Positions 33,270 through 44,471 of a stretch of 64,000 nucleotides of DNA are shown piece after piece (position 1 is the first letter of the stretch; each line of letters begins with the position of its first letter). The position numbers and the translations under genes are program-made. The notes beneath the pieces are model-generated. The model did no database searches. It saw only the letters and a program-made list of their open reading frames with translations, and was not told the DNA's origin. This DNA comes from Zingiber officinale (lineage: Eukaryota; Streptophyta; Magnoliopsida; Zingiberales; Zingiberaceae): the NCBI RefSeq assembly GCF_018446385.1, contig NC_056002.1, positions 6,807,474-6,871,473 on the forward strand. Direction: 5' to 3'.

Positions 33270-35264
33270 ATAACTTGGTTTGATGTAGCATACCCTTATT
33301 ATTGCTCGCAAGCAATATATCATTCACATACAAAACAAGTATAACAAACTTACTCCCACTGAACTTGACATATATGCACTAATCAACGGGGTTCTCTTTA
33401 AATCCAAATGAGGTAACCACTTGATCAAATTTCCAGTACCATTGAAGGGACGCCTGCTTTAAACCATAAATGGACTTCTTTAATCTACATACTAGGTGCT
33501 TTGAGTCCTTAGACTTAAAGTTCTCTAGTTGCACCATATATATAGACTCCTCTATGTCTCCATTGAGAATGCAGTCTTTATGTCTATTTGATGTAGTTCC
33601 AAATCATAATGAGCCATAAGTGTCATGATTACCCTAGGGGAGTCTTTAGTCGACACAGGTGAGAAAATTTCCTTGTAATCAATGTCTTCTTTCTGAGTGA
33701 ATCCCTTGGCAATAAGATGAGCCTTATACTTTTCGACATTTCCCCTTCAAGCAATTCGACAAGTTCCCAAACATCATTATCTGCCATAGACTTCAACTCT
33801 TCTTGTATGGTGTTAATCCACCTTTTAGGGTTAGAGCATTGTTTGACTTCTTGGAAAGATCTAGGATCACTTTCCAACCCTATGTCAAAATCATATTTTT
33901 GGAGATAAACATAATCATGAGAATTTGTGTTTCTTCGTTCTCTTGTGGTTCACCTTAAAGACACTTGTGTTTGAGGTGGTTGAGGTATTTGCTCATTAAT
34001 ATGAGGCGATACTTCAATTTCAGTGGCAAATTCCTCCAATTGTATTGGAGATGTCATGGAAATATCTTGGTCCACTACGCTCACTGAATGTGTGATACCC
34101 ATAATGTGCGGTATGTTAACCACACTGCTACTGATCGCACTAGTAGTGACCACAAGAGGATTGTCAACACATTCCTCAAAAGATACTTCCCTGACCTTAT
34201 CCCTCCCACTATCCTTAATGAACTTGGCATTTCCCGTTTTGAAGAAGGATTTATTAGAGGGATCATAAAATTTATACCCCCTTAACTTCTCAGAGTAACC
34301 TACAAAATTACAGCCAACTGTTCTTGAGTCCAGTTTTTTTTCGTTAGGTCTGTAAGACCTAACTTCAGCTGGACACCCCCAGACATGTAAATGCCTAATG
34401 CTAGGCTTTCTACCCGTCCACATCTTGAATGAGGTTTTAGTTACTACCTTACTAAGTACTCTACTGAGTAGGTAAACTGCAACCTTGAGTGCTTCACCTC
34501 ATAAAGAATCTGGTAGAGAAGTGAAAGTCATCATATCGACCATTCTGACTGGGTGTGCCAGCTACACCATTCTGACTGGGTGTGCCAGGCATGGTATATT
34601 GAGGTATAATCCCACACTCAGCAAAGTAGTTTGCAAAAGGTCCTGGACGTTGTTCACTTGATCCACCATATCGACCGTAATATTTACCTCCACGGTCGGA
34701 TTGGACGACTTTAATTTTCTTACCTAGTTGAAATTAAACTTCGGCTTTGAAAATTTTGAACATGTCCAAATATTACAATTTCTCATTAATAAGGTACATA
34801 TAACCAAATCTGGAATAGTCATCTATGAAGCTAATAAAATATGTGTGTCCATTCTAAGATACATAAGGAAATGATCCACAAATGTCCGTATGTATTAGCT
34901 CCAAAATATTACTACAACTGCTAGCCACCTTATTCCTTTTGTTAGTGATCTTCTCCTTAACACATTCTATGCAGATATCAAAGTCTGACATGTCAAGGGA
35001 ATCGAGAATTTCATGTGACATTAACCTTTCTAGACGTTGTTTGGATATATGTCCTAAACGCCTATGCCACAACATGGAAGAATTCTTGTCAGTCAATTTG
35101 TGTTTCGTATCTATACTATGCATTATTACGTTGTCAACCGTAGGAGTAAAGGTGCTTAATTTATAAAGATTATTAACCAAGGAACCATTGCCAACCAACA
35201 CTGAATTAAAGGAAATATTGAAAATTTCATTTCTAAATGAACAAGAATATCCTGATTTGTCCAA
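33270..35264 (-). pseudogene. copia D reverse transcriptase start and integrase
   Basis: On the minus strand: pre-integrase and integrase start (SSMLWHRRLGHISKQRLERL, CIECVKEK, LELIHTDICGSFPYVS; 35264-34854), then the integrase C-terminal region (WTGRKPSIRHLHVWGCPAEV; 34423-33950), then RT (CSNPKRWINTIQEELKSMAD, DNDVWELVEL; about 33877-33629). The YVDD region at 33300 reads YVNDILLASNN, so the second catalytic Asp triad position is Asn. Several frameshifts and a gap at 34480-34850 break it. Confidence 0.82.
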
Positions 35265-35407
35265 ACAAGAAACTAAAATTAAATTCCATCAAAAAAATGG
35301 TACAATAAATGTATTTTCTAAATCCAGAAAAATATTGGTTTCTAAACAAAGCCTAAAAATACCAATCGACTCGACTTTAGCCTTCTTTCCATTTCCTGTA
35401 TAGATGT

Positions 35408-36894
35408 TGATGTGCGCAAATATTATGATCATTTACGTATGTTTTAGCGCACATTCACATATTTTATGCATATATATTCGTTGCATGATTGCCTCTTTCA
35501 TCTTGTATTCATTATATATATTCTTTTGTTCGGATATTTGCTCTTAGTTTGGTTTTGTGTTGACAGGGACAACTTTCGGAGCAAAAACGACAATTATCGA
35601 CGCACAAGAACAAGCCAAAGAACATGGTCGTGCGATCTCGCACGACCATGTGACCAGACCGAAGAGGAAAAGTGCACGACTGTGCAACCCTGCACGGCCG
35701 TGCGGTCGAGATCGAGGCAGATTAGCACTCGGCCGTGCAACCCTGCACGGTCGTGCCACACCTTGACCGAGACCAGGAAGTGCCTGGCCGCGCATCCTTG
35801 CACGACCGTGCCCCAGGGACCGAGGCCAGACACCGCACGGCCATGCCAATTGGCATGGTCGTGCAGCACCGCCAGAGAGGAGAATGAACACGGTCGTGCC
35901 ATCTTGGCACGACCGTGTCGCCGCAGCCGAACCCTTGTCTATATAAGGGTTTTAAACCTTTTTCTCGAGGGGAGAGCGCGGGGAAGCGAGCCGTCAGTTG
36001 GATAAATATCTTGAAGCCATCTCACGCCGTCTTAGACCTCCGTCCAATGAACTTCCACCTCCGTATCGACTCCAGAAGCAGAGGATTAGATCCGAAGGTC
36101 ACTTGTCATCATTGGATAAGCATATTCTTTCTTTCTTTCTCTGTGTCTGAAGATTGTATGTTTATCTACATTATGTCTTTGGATATGTCTCTAACACTTA
36201 TGAAGTAGATCCCTTTGTTCTAGGACTGAGGAGTAGTTATGGTTCGGTTTGATGTAAAACTTGTATTATGCTTATACTCGTTGGATGATCTTTTATGCTT
36301 TGTCTCAATTGCATGTTGCTTGATTGTGTAGAACTTGTTAACCTTGTAGAGGGATTATCCTTAGATCGTACACCCGAGGGACTCTAGTGACAGGGGTGAC
36401 CCGTTCACGGACATCTAGGATACCATCTTGAAAGGAGAGACAAATTCTCCTCAAAGAAGTGAGAGACTAACCTTAGCTCTTAAACACTGTTCTTGACTTA
36501 CCAATTAGAGTCGTGCCCTCAAGACTTGTCGAGGTGCCCCAGTGACAGGGACAAACCGTAACAGGCCTTCTTAGGGTCCCTCTTTATTCTGGCATTTAAG
36601 ATTAGCGGCTTTAGCTTCCGCAATTGCATGTTAAAGGATAGCGGGTGTAGGATAAAATGTGACACATCAATACCACCACAACGAAACCAACCTCCTAGAA
36701 CTCCTCATAACCAAATGAACACTTCAACTCATCAGCTCTCGATTCTTCTTCCCGACCTTTCTTCCCTAGATTATTCACAACCATTGGTAGTCTAGCTAAC
36801 CCTTAGTGAACAATTGCTAGTGCTTATAATCATTCCTTGTGGGATCGATATTTTTATTACTGATGACGAATCCGTGCACTTGCGGTTCGTAACA
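35408..36894 (+). repeat. LTR of element C with stem-loop array and TATA box
   Basis: Starts TGATGTGCGCAAATATT and ends TTCGTAACA. The array at 35625-35920 includes arms GGTCGTGCG/CGCACGACC (35625-35646) and a 12-bp perfect pair CACGGTCGTGCC/GGCACGACCGTG (35889-35917). TATATAAG lies at 35940-35947. The sequence differs widely from the LTR of B but the architecture is the same. Confidence 0.85.
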
Positions 36895-36921
36895 AGTTTT
36901 TGGTGTTGTTGTCGGGGACTG
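36895..36921 (+). other. decayed primer binding site, element C
   Basis: AGTTTTTGGTGTTGTTGTCG replaces the Athila-type site of B (GGCGCCGTTGCC). All differences in the core are C to T. Confidence 0.7.
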
Positions 36922-37049
36922 CGTCTATAACGTTAGCAAAATCATATTGGATTAGACTAGGCTTTCTTTTCCTTTCTTAGTTTTCTGCATTCATTTCTTC
37001 TCTTTTAGTATTTTCTATTCCACTATCATATTTCATATCTTATTATTGC

Positions 37050-38255
37050 ATGCGTAGAGCTAACCTTCCAGGAAAGCTACTACCCTTTGATCCAGAGATT
37101 GATAGGACCTTTCTAAGGAGAAGAAATCTACAGAAGGCATTCCAAGCAACACAAGAATCCTCAAAAATGGCCGACAAACTGCTGAAAGATTACGCGGCAC
37201 CATATGCATGAGGGGTTCGGTCCATCATCACCCAACCGCCCATTGAAGTCAACAACTTTGAAATCAAGCCCTTAGTAATCCATATAGTCCAGCAAAATCA
37301 ATTCGGAGGAGGACCACATGAGGACCCGAACCACCACCTAGAGCTATTTTACGAGATCTGTGGCACTATGAAGGTGAACGGGGTCCCTCCAGAATCAGTC
37401 AGACTACTTCTCTTCAGGTTTTCCCTGAAAGACAGAGCCAAGCAATGACTGAACTCCCTTCCAGCGAACAACATATCATCCTGGGAGCAGTGTGAGTAGA
37501 AGTTTCTGGATAAGTTCTATCCACCTAGCAAAACTGCTCACATGAGGAACCTAATTGCCAGCTTCAAACAGATAGACTCAAAATCATTATTTGAAGCTTG
37601 GGACAGATTCAAGAGTATGCTAAGACAGTGCCCCCATCATGGCCTTGAAAAATGGTTGGTTCTGCACACCTTCTACAATGGGATAAATTATCACACGAAG
37701 GTATCTCTTGATTCTGCAGCAGGAGGAGCACTGATGAACAAAAGCCTCGATGAAGCTGAAGAGATCATAGAGAATGTGGCACTGAACCACCATCAATGGG
37801 CATCTGAAAGATCCAGTGGCTCTTTTACGGGGAATCCAATTAAAGCGGCAGAGAAATTCGACGTAGATGCAGTTACACTCATGTCTGCAAAGCTGGACGC
37901 TCTAACCAAGAAATTTGACGCCATGGGAGGCAACACAGCTAATGCAATAGCATGCGTCTGTGACACCTGTGGAAGTACGGATCACGCTCAAGACACCTGC
38001 CCCTTTGGGCAGATACAGGCACAGATGAACCAACTTGAGCAATGTGATGCAATAACCAGCTACAATCAGAGGCAAAATAATCCATACTCCAATACATACA
38101 ACCCTGGATAGAGGAATCACCCCAATTTCTCATACCGGAATAATCAGGATCAAGGACCAGCACATCAGAATTATCAGCCTGGGCAATAAAGCCACTAATC
38201 TGGACAATAGACCTATCAACAACAACAACCTTCACAACTGTCTAGGATTGAAAAG
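37050..38255 (+). pseudogene. element C gag
   Basis: Starts MRRANLPGKLLPFDPEIDRT and matches element B gag throughout (NNFEIKP, QNQFGGGPHEDPNHH, FLDKFYPPSKTAHMRNLIAS, CDTCGSTDHAQDTCPFG). At least seven in-frame stops, several where B has Trp or Gln codons, mark it as long dead. Confidence 0.85.
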
Positions 38256-39437
38256 ATGCTTGAGGAAGCTCTCTCAGAGCAAAAGGAGATGAGGAATGAG
38301 ATCAAACAACTGACTCAGAGGCTGGAAAACTCTGAAAAACACCAGAAGATGCAAGACAGTCAGATAGCTCAGATAGCTCAGTACGTCTCAAGAGCACAGG
38401 GTACATTCCCAGGGAAGCCAGACTTAAATCCAGTGGAACATTGCAATCACATTGAGCTGAGGAGCGGACGTACTGTGGGAGACTCTCAAATCATTACTCA
38501 GAAGGAGCCCTCTCTCCTATTGCCCAATCAGACTCAAAATAAGGATAGAGAAGAGGCTACTAAAAAGATTGAAGAAACTTTTCAAGCTACCCCACAGAAT
38601 CAGACGATCCCTTTTCCTCAGAAGCTTATAGCATCCCAGAAAGATGAAGAGTTTAACCGCTTCCTGAAGAACATCAAAGAAATCTGCATAGAAGTACCAC
38701 TGATGGATGCGCTGCACCAAATGTTGAAGTTCGTAAATTTTTTAAAGGGAATATTATCTAATAGAAGGCAGAAGGGTGACTTCGAGACTGTAGCATTAAC
38801 AAAGAATTGTAGCGCCCTCCTTATGGAGAATTCTCCACCAAAGCTTCAGGATCCAGGAAGTTTCTCCATACCATGCAAAATTGGTTCCGAACTTATACCG
38901 AGAGCTTTCTGCGACTTGGGGGCCAGCGTCAGCCTACTTCCGTACACTTTATGCAAGAAGCTGGGCCTCCAGAACATTAAATTGACCACTATGGCACTGC
39001 AATTAGTTGACCATTCATGTAGATACCCAATGGGGATATTGGAAGATATACCAGTTGAAGTAGGTGGATGCATAGTTCTCACAGATTTCATTATCTTGGA
39101 TATGGAGGAAGACCCTAAGATACCGATTATCCTTGGAAGACCATTCCTTGCCACAGTTGGAGCCATCATTGATGTAAAAAGTCACAGGTTATCCTTGGAG
39201 ATCGGCAGAGAAAAGATTGAGTTTAATTTATCAGATTCCTCCATCTGCAACCCCTCTTCTCAGGGAAATTCTCTCAAGATCAACATACACGAAGTCGAGG
39301 AGTGCAATTTCCATGAGAGTTCCCCTCTAGTAAGCACCACGAAGTACATTTGTCCTGCGCGAGAGAAACTGAAGGCGCAGGCTGGAGCATTAACCCCAAG
39401 AGGAGAGCCGTCCTTCCACGGGTTTAGTCCGCATTAA
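38256..39437 (+). pseudogene. element C protease region
   Basis: Open 393-codon frame continuing gag: PGKPDLNPVEHCNHIELRSG, FCDLGASVSLLPY, IPIILGRPFLATVGAIIDV. It ends at 39437, followed by non-coding text with the conserved CTTGGG/CCCAAG stem-loop (39470-39496). The frame is surprisingly clean compared with the gag part. Confidence 0.82.
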
Positions 39438-39689
39438 TTGAAACGGGGTCGAGCTGAATACCTAAAACAAGTGCTTCTTGGGAGGCAACCCAAGGATTTT
39501 TCTTCCATTTTAGTTCATCATTCCTTTTTGTCGTTCTATTTCTCTAGTGAGTTTTAGTCTAGTATTTTATTTTGGGTATTTCATTTTCAGGATGTGCATA
39601 GCCTCCATGAGCTGGCCATGAGCGTTTTCATGGGTGTGGAGGTGATGGAGGAGCCGAAATGACGAAGAGCAAATCACTTTGAGCTTAAG

Positions 39690-40025
39690 GAAGCAACCAG
39701 CCGTGTGACCCCACACGGCCGTGTGAAGCCAACATGGAAACTAAAGCCACGGGTCGTGTAACTCTGCACGACAGTGTGGCTTGTGTAGAGAAGGAAGAGG
39801 CATGGGTCGTGCCAATTGGCACGGCCGTGCAACCATGCCAGAGAGGAAGAAGATCCAAGCCGTGCCGACTAGCACGATCGTGCGACTAATTTAGAGGAGA
39901 AAAAGACAGGGGTCGTGCCAACTGGCACGACCGTGCCACTTCGGCCGAGGGGAGAAAGGAGGAGACCGTGCCAATCGGCACGGTCGTGCAGCATCTCGCT
40001 TGACTTGGCCGTGTCTATAAGACAC
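39690..40025 (+). promoter_or_regulatory. internal stem-loop array and TATA-like box, element C
   Basis: Stem-loops with arms GGTCGTGCC/GGCACGACC (about 39911-39932) and GACCGTGCC/GGCACGGTC (39964-39985), plus earlier degenerate pairs. CTATAAGAC follows at about 40015. Same position, before the extra ORF, as in element B. Promoter role inferred. Confidence 0.5.
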
Positions 40026-40311
40026 AGGCGTGTCTCAACCCGTGTGCGTCGCCTCCTCTTCCAAGAAACCCTACCCCCATCTCCCTCTCTCCTAAAAGTC
40101 TTCTCCTCTTCACTACACCTCATCCACCCCTGATTTCTCACCTTGAGAGCTCACTTTTGCTTAGATCTACACCTAGATCTAAAACTTCCTCAAGCCACAA
40201 ATCCGAAAAGAGAGAAGAAACTTCCCTATTATCCCTTCCTTCTCCTCACTATTCCCACCTTCAAGATCCATTTCAACAAGAAACTCCTCAAAGCCTTGTA
40301 CCATGTCATAG

Positions 40312-41041
40312 ATGTTGAAGAGGCTTCAACGAGGAAGCGGTGGATCAGGCGAAGGAGACGCATCGGGAGGAGACAAGGGCAAGGGGAAGACTTCATCATC
40401 AAAGGCAAAGGAAAGCGGGTGGCACGCAACGAAGGTAGCGAAAACGAGTTCAATATTATTTTTAGGAATCATAAGCAAAAAGCTAGATATTATATTCTTG
40501 TCGTTAGAAAAATCTTATGCACTAAATATATGGATCCCACTACTATGGATGTGCTAGGAATTAGGGATGACATAGATTGGATAATTAGTGCTTTAGATTG
40601 GAACGATATAATAAAGTCCATGCACTGACTTACCCCTGCCTAGTTCTTGAATTTTTGAGCTCGATAGATGTTAAATTTATTTCTAAGGATGACTACGCAG
40701 GGGGCATAACTTTTAGAATTATGAATAAAGAAGTTCGGTGGACTTTTAGTGATTTTAATGATTGTTTTGGGTTACCTACTGGTGGTTCGCGTGGATTTGA
40801 TGGTGGTATTAAGTGGAACAAATTTTGGATGTTGATTACCGGATCACAATACCCTTATGAACCCTCTAGAGCGAAAGCATCCCGGGTGCAAAACTCGACC
40901 TTTAGATACCTTCACAGAGTGATGAGTAAAACGATCTTTGGTCGAGGAGAGAGCGATGGGGTGGTCAGGAAGATAGAATTGTATTCTCTTTGGGCGATGT
41001 TAAATAAAGTAGATTTTGATTCGGGGGTTCATTTCTTGCAA
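40312..41041 (+). pseudogene. element C extra ORF, truncated
   Basis: Starts MLKRLQRGSGGSGEG, followed after a frameshift by RVARNEGSENEFNIIFRN, YMDPTTMDVLGIRDDIDW, and after a TGA by YPCLVLEFLSSIDVKF, FRIMNKEVRWTFSDFNDCF and YEPSRAKASRVQNSTFRYLH. Homology to B stops at about 41041, where the SIRE-like LTR begins. Confidence 0.7.
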
Positions 41042-41858
41042 ATTGTGGGTTCTTAAATAGCTCGTTGAGGGTGCCTCCAATCCCTCATGGAGGCGCCTCA
41101 AACACGAAAGTTGATCCCGACTTCATCGTTGTCGATAAGCCTCTGCTGCTGCCGCTTATTCGCCTGAGGGCACCTTCATCAAGCTCTAAGGCGCCTTCAC
41201 TCAACGGTCCAGGGTGCCTCCAAGCTCCATAGAGGTGCCTCCAGCTGCTCTACGTAGACAACTCATCTTTGCACCCGAGGCACCTCCAAGCTCCATGGAT
41301 GGCGCCTTGGATACTATTCATCCAAGAAAAAAGGTACACTTTGGTCCCTGCAAAACATGTTAGACTATAAACCAACAGCATACCCTGCAAGACAAAGTTA
41401 ACACTATATAAATGCAGTAAAATAAGTAATCAACAGTCATCGGACTGTCCGGGTCTGACTTTGGATTTCTGACCTGAAACCCTAGATCGACCCAACGTCT
41501 ACTGTTCCCTCTGTGGGGAACGCGTCCTCACGTACTTCACTCAGGAGAGTTACTTGATGCCAGCTCGATTGTCCAGATTGACTGGACTTTTGCTCAGCGC
41601 TCGAAGCTTCCGGTCTTCTTGCTGGACGTCCGCTCCATGACCCATCCGGACTTTCACCTGGCTCGTTACACCAAGATTTTCACCTAGGGTTACCACCCCC
41701 TAGGACTTTTTCCTGAAGCCCTCGACCCGCCAAGACTTTCCGCATAGGGTTACCGCTCCCTATGACCTAGGGTTACCACCTCCTAGGGTTTTCCACCTGC
41801 CTAACCGTAGCTAGGACTTTTGCCTAAGTTACCTTAGGACTTTCCTGCAAGCTCATTC
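41042..41858 (-). repeat. SIRE-like LTR fragment (minus), continuing at 51233-51503
   Basis: Read on the minus strand it continues the LTR that starts TGTTGGTGCAGG at 51503. It carries a GGCGCC/GGTGCC palindrome-rich U3 (41066-41310) and a TATA-like CTATTTAAGA at 41051-41060 before breaking off at element C. Assignment to SIRE-like copia LTRs rests on the TGTTGGTGCA start and GGCGCC-rich U3, which I recognise from monocot genomes. Confidence 0.55.
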
Positions 41859-44447
41859 TGTTAGAGTGTATACTAAAAGTCTAGCTTTTGGTATAAACAT
41901 TTATCTAGAAATAAGAATCACATTGGTCAAATGTCTACATTTATGATAAATGTAGTTGTTCAATTAATTTATATTGTAGATAACATGGTGTGTGGTGTCA
42001 CACACAGAGGATCATGTTATCAGCACCTTATAAATTATAAACAGTAGCTCACAACCAAGATGGAAAGGAACAAACTATTGGAAGGTCGTAGTGTAATTAG
42101 GTATTAGTTTATCTTAACTATATAATTACATTAGTACACTTAGAGTGTATTGAGTAGGACCATTAGAGACCGCTTTTTTATACTGACTTTATAAATGAAC
42201 AAAGACCTCAGTTATTATGGAAGTGTGTGTTCTTAATCCTAATATAATAACAAGCACATATATTTGATATTTATTTCTTTAATTTATCAATGGGTGAGAT
42301 TTAGTTCGATAAATTAATAAGTCCGATAAGTTGGGAAATGATATCACTTATAGTGTGTGTTGTTGATTATAGAAGGAAACTGTGTCCTAGTGATCTAGGT
42401 TGATAATGTCCTCAAGAAGAGCTCATAAGGATTGTCATGTTAAACCTTACAGGTGGACCTAGTCCAACATGACGATAAGGTTGAGTGGTACTAGTCTTGG
42501 ACTAAGATATTAATTAAGTGAGTTGTCAGTAACTCATTTAATTAGTGGACATTCGACATCTTAAACACAGGGAGACTAACACACTCATAATAAGAAGGAG
42601 TCCAAAATATAATTTGGGATTGGTGCGGTAGTTCAATAATAATTCTTTAGTGGAATGAATTATTATTGATGAAATTAAGTTGTGTGTTCGGAGCGAACAC
42701 GGGAAGCTTAATTTCATCGGGAGACCAAAACCAATTCTTCCTCTCGGTCTCTATCATAGCCTCTTGTATATAGAGATTTATACCCACCACATACCCACCT
42801 TCTTACCCACTCTTTGGTGGCCGACCAATCTAGCTTGGAACCCAAGCTAGGGTCGGCCAAGACCCAAAGGTTGAGCCAAGTTGGTGGCCGGCCAATGCTT
42901 GGAGTCCAAGCATGATGTGGCCGACCACATCATATTAAAAAGGATTTTATTTATAAATTTTTTCTTATGTGGATTCCATGGTTTTAAAAGAGAGTTTAAA
43001 ATTTAAATCTTTCCTTTTATAGCTTCCTACAAAGGATTAAGAAAAGATTTGAAATCTTTCCTTATTTGTAGATTAAAAGATGGATTTTAATTTTAAGAAA
43101 ACTTTCCTTTTTAACCATGTTCATGATTTAAAAGAGAGTTTAAAAATTAAATATTTCTTTTATAAAAGCTTCTACAAAAGATTAAGAAAAGATTTGATAT
43201 CTTTCTTTATTTGTAAATTGAAAGATATTTTAATTTTTAGAGATAACTTTCTATCCACATGTTTAAAAGAAAGATTTTAATTTATAAAAGTTCCTTTTTA
43301 TAAACCACCATGAAGGGAAAAATTATTGAAGAAATTTTTAATAAATTTCCGGAAACAAATTAGGAAGTTTTAATTCTTGTGTTGATTAAAACTCTTCTTG
43401 TTTGGGATTTTAAAGTGGTCGGCCATGATGTTTAATGAGAAGAAAATTGTTTTTTAATTAAAATAAATTTTCCTTTTCATGGAAAAAGAATTAAGGAAGT
43501 TTTTATTTAAATTTCCTTATTTGCCAAGACCAAGGATTATAAAAGAGGGGGTAGAGGTGCCTTCATGGCTAGAGAACTCAATTATTTTTCTCCTCTCTTT
43601 TTCTCCTTGGGTGTGGCCGACCCCTCCTCTTTTTCTCTTCTCCATCTTGTGGCCGAACCTCATCTCATCCTTGGAGTCCTTGTGGTGGCCGGATCTTGCT
43701 TAGAGAAGAAGGAGAGAAAAGGAGGCAATATTTCTAGCATCCCTTGGAGCTTGGTGGTGGTTGAACCTCACATCTCTTGGAGTTTATGTGGTGGTTGAAA
43801 CTTGCTTGGAGAAGAAGGGTTTGGGTGGTTCTCATCTCGGTAGATCGTTGCCCACACAACGTCCGGGATAAGAAGAGGAATACGGTAGAAGATCAAGAGG
43901 TCGTTACATATAAAGGAAGGTATAATTAGTAATTAATTTCTGTATCATACTAGTTGTATTTCTTTTGTATGAATTCCAAACACAAGAGGCATTAGATCTA
44001 GTTTTCGAATTTGTTTTCGAGTTTGTGTTTTCTTTGTTTTTTGAATTTGTGATTCGATTGTTCTTTTTGGTTAAACCTAGAGTTATTTAAGGAAATTAAA
44101 TATTAGCTTTCCTTAAAAGGCTTTGTCTAGGCGGTGGTGGTTGCTCCCATATCCAAGAAGGCCATGTGCCTCGCCATGCAGTCTTGGAAGCCAATTTTAG
44201 AAATTAATATTTAATGAAATTAATAACATAGGTGGATTTGGATCAATAGTGTTAAGTTCCGCTTGCGATCCAAATCTAAACCATTATGAATAGATAAGTT
44301 AAATTTGGAATCAATGATGTTAAGTTCCGTCTGCGATTCCTAATTTAACTTCTAAAGAACACAATATGTTATTTAAGGAAAGGTTCGACACTTGTACATA
44401 ATTTTTGTACAGTGGAACTGGTACGATTTTCCTAGGACTAACCAACA
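41859..44447 (+). mobile_element. solo copia LTR (2.6 kb)
   Basis: TGTTAGAGTGTATAC start and CCAACA end, with perfect 5-bp duplication CATTC (41854-41858, 44448-44452). Same family as the LTRs of the element at 44472-51232. It contains AT-rich quasi-repeats (42950-43540, AAAGAGAGTTTAAA-type words) and co-varying palindromes such as AGCTTGGAACCCAAGCT and TGCTTGGAGTCCAAGCA. The open frames at 43080-43798 lie inside the LTR. Confidence 0.88.
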
Positions 44448-44471
44448 CATTCAAACATATTAGATAACAAA

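Larger units (their letters stand above)
10560..35407 (-). mobile_element. minus-strand copia element D, split by two large insertions
   Basis: Pieces in reverse order: LTR (about 10590-11160), RNase H (11712-12295), RT middle (23773-24119), RT start and integrase (33270-35264). The protein frame joins across both insertions: SNP at 23773 continues into GPSHW at 12295, and the RT active-site region at 33270 continues into EMKDLGEAS at 24118. Gag and protease would lie beyond 35407 but are lost where element C begins. The left boundary is approximate. Confidence 0.85.
35408..41041 (+). mobile_element. element C: diverged, truncated relative of element B
   Basis: Same order as B: LTR (35408-36894), primer site, gag, protease, conserved stem-loop, stem-loop array, and start of the extra ORF. 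It is cut at about 41041 inside the extra ORF, so no 3' LTR is present. RT and integrase are absent at the same point as in B. Many stops look like C-to-T or G-to-A changes, indicating an older copy. Confidence 0.82.
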
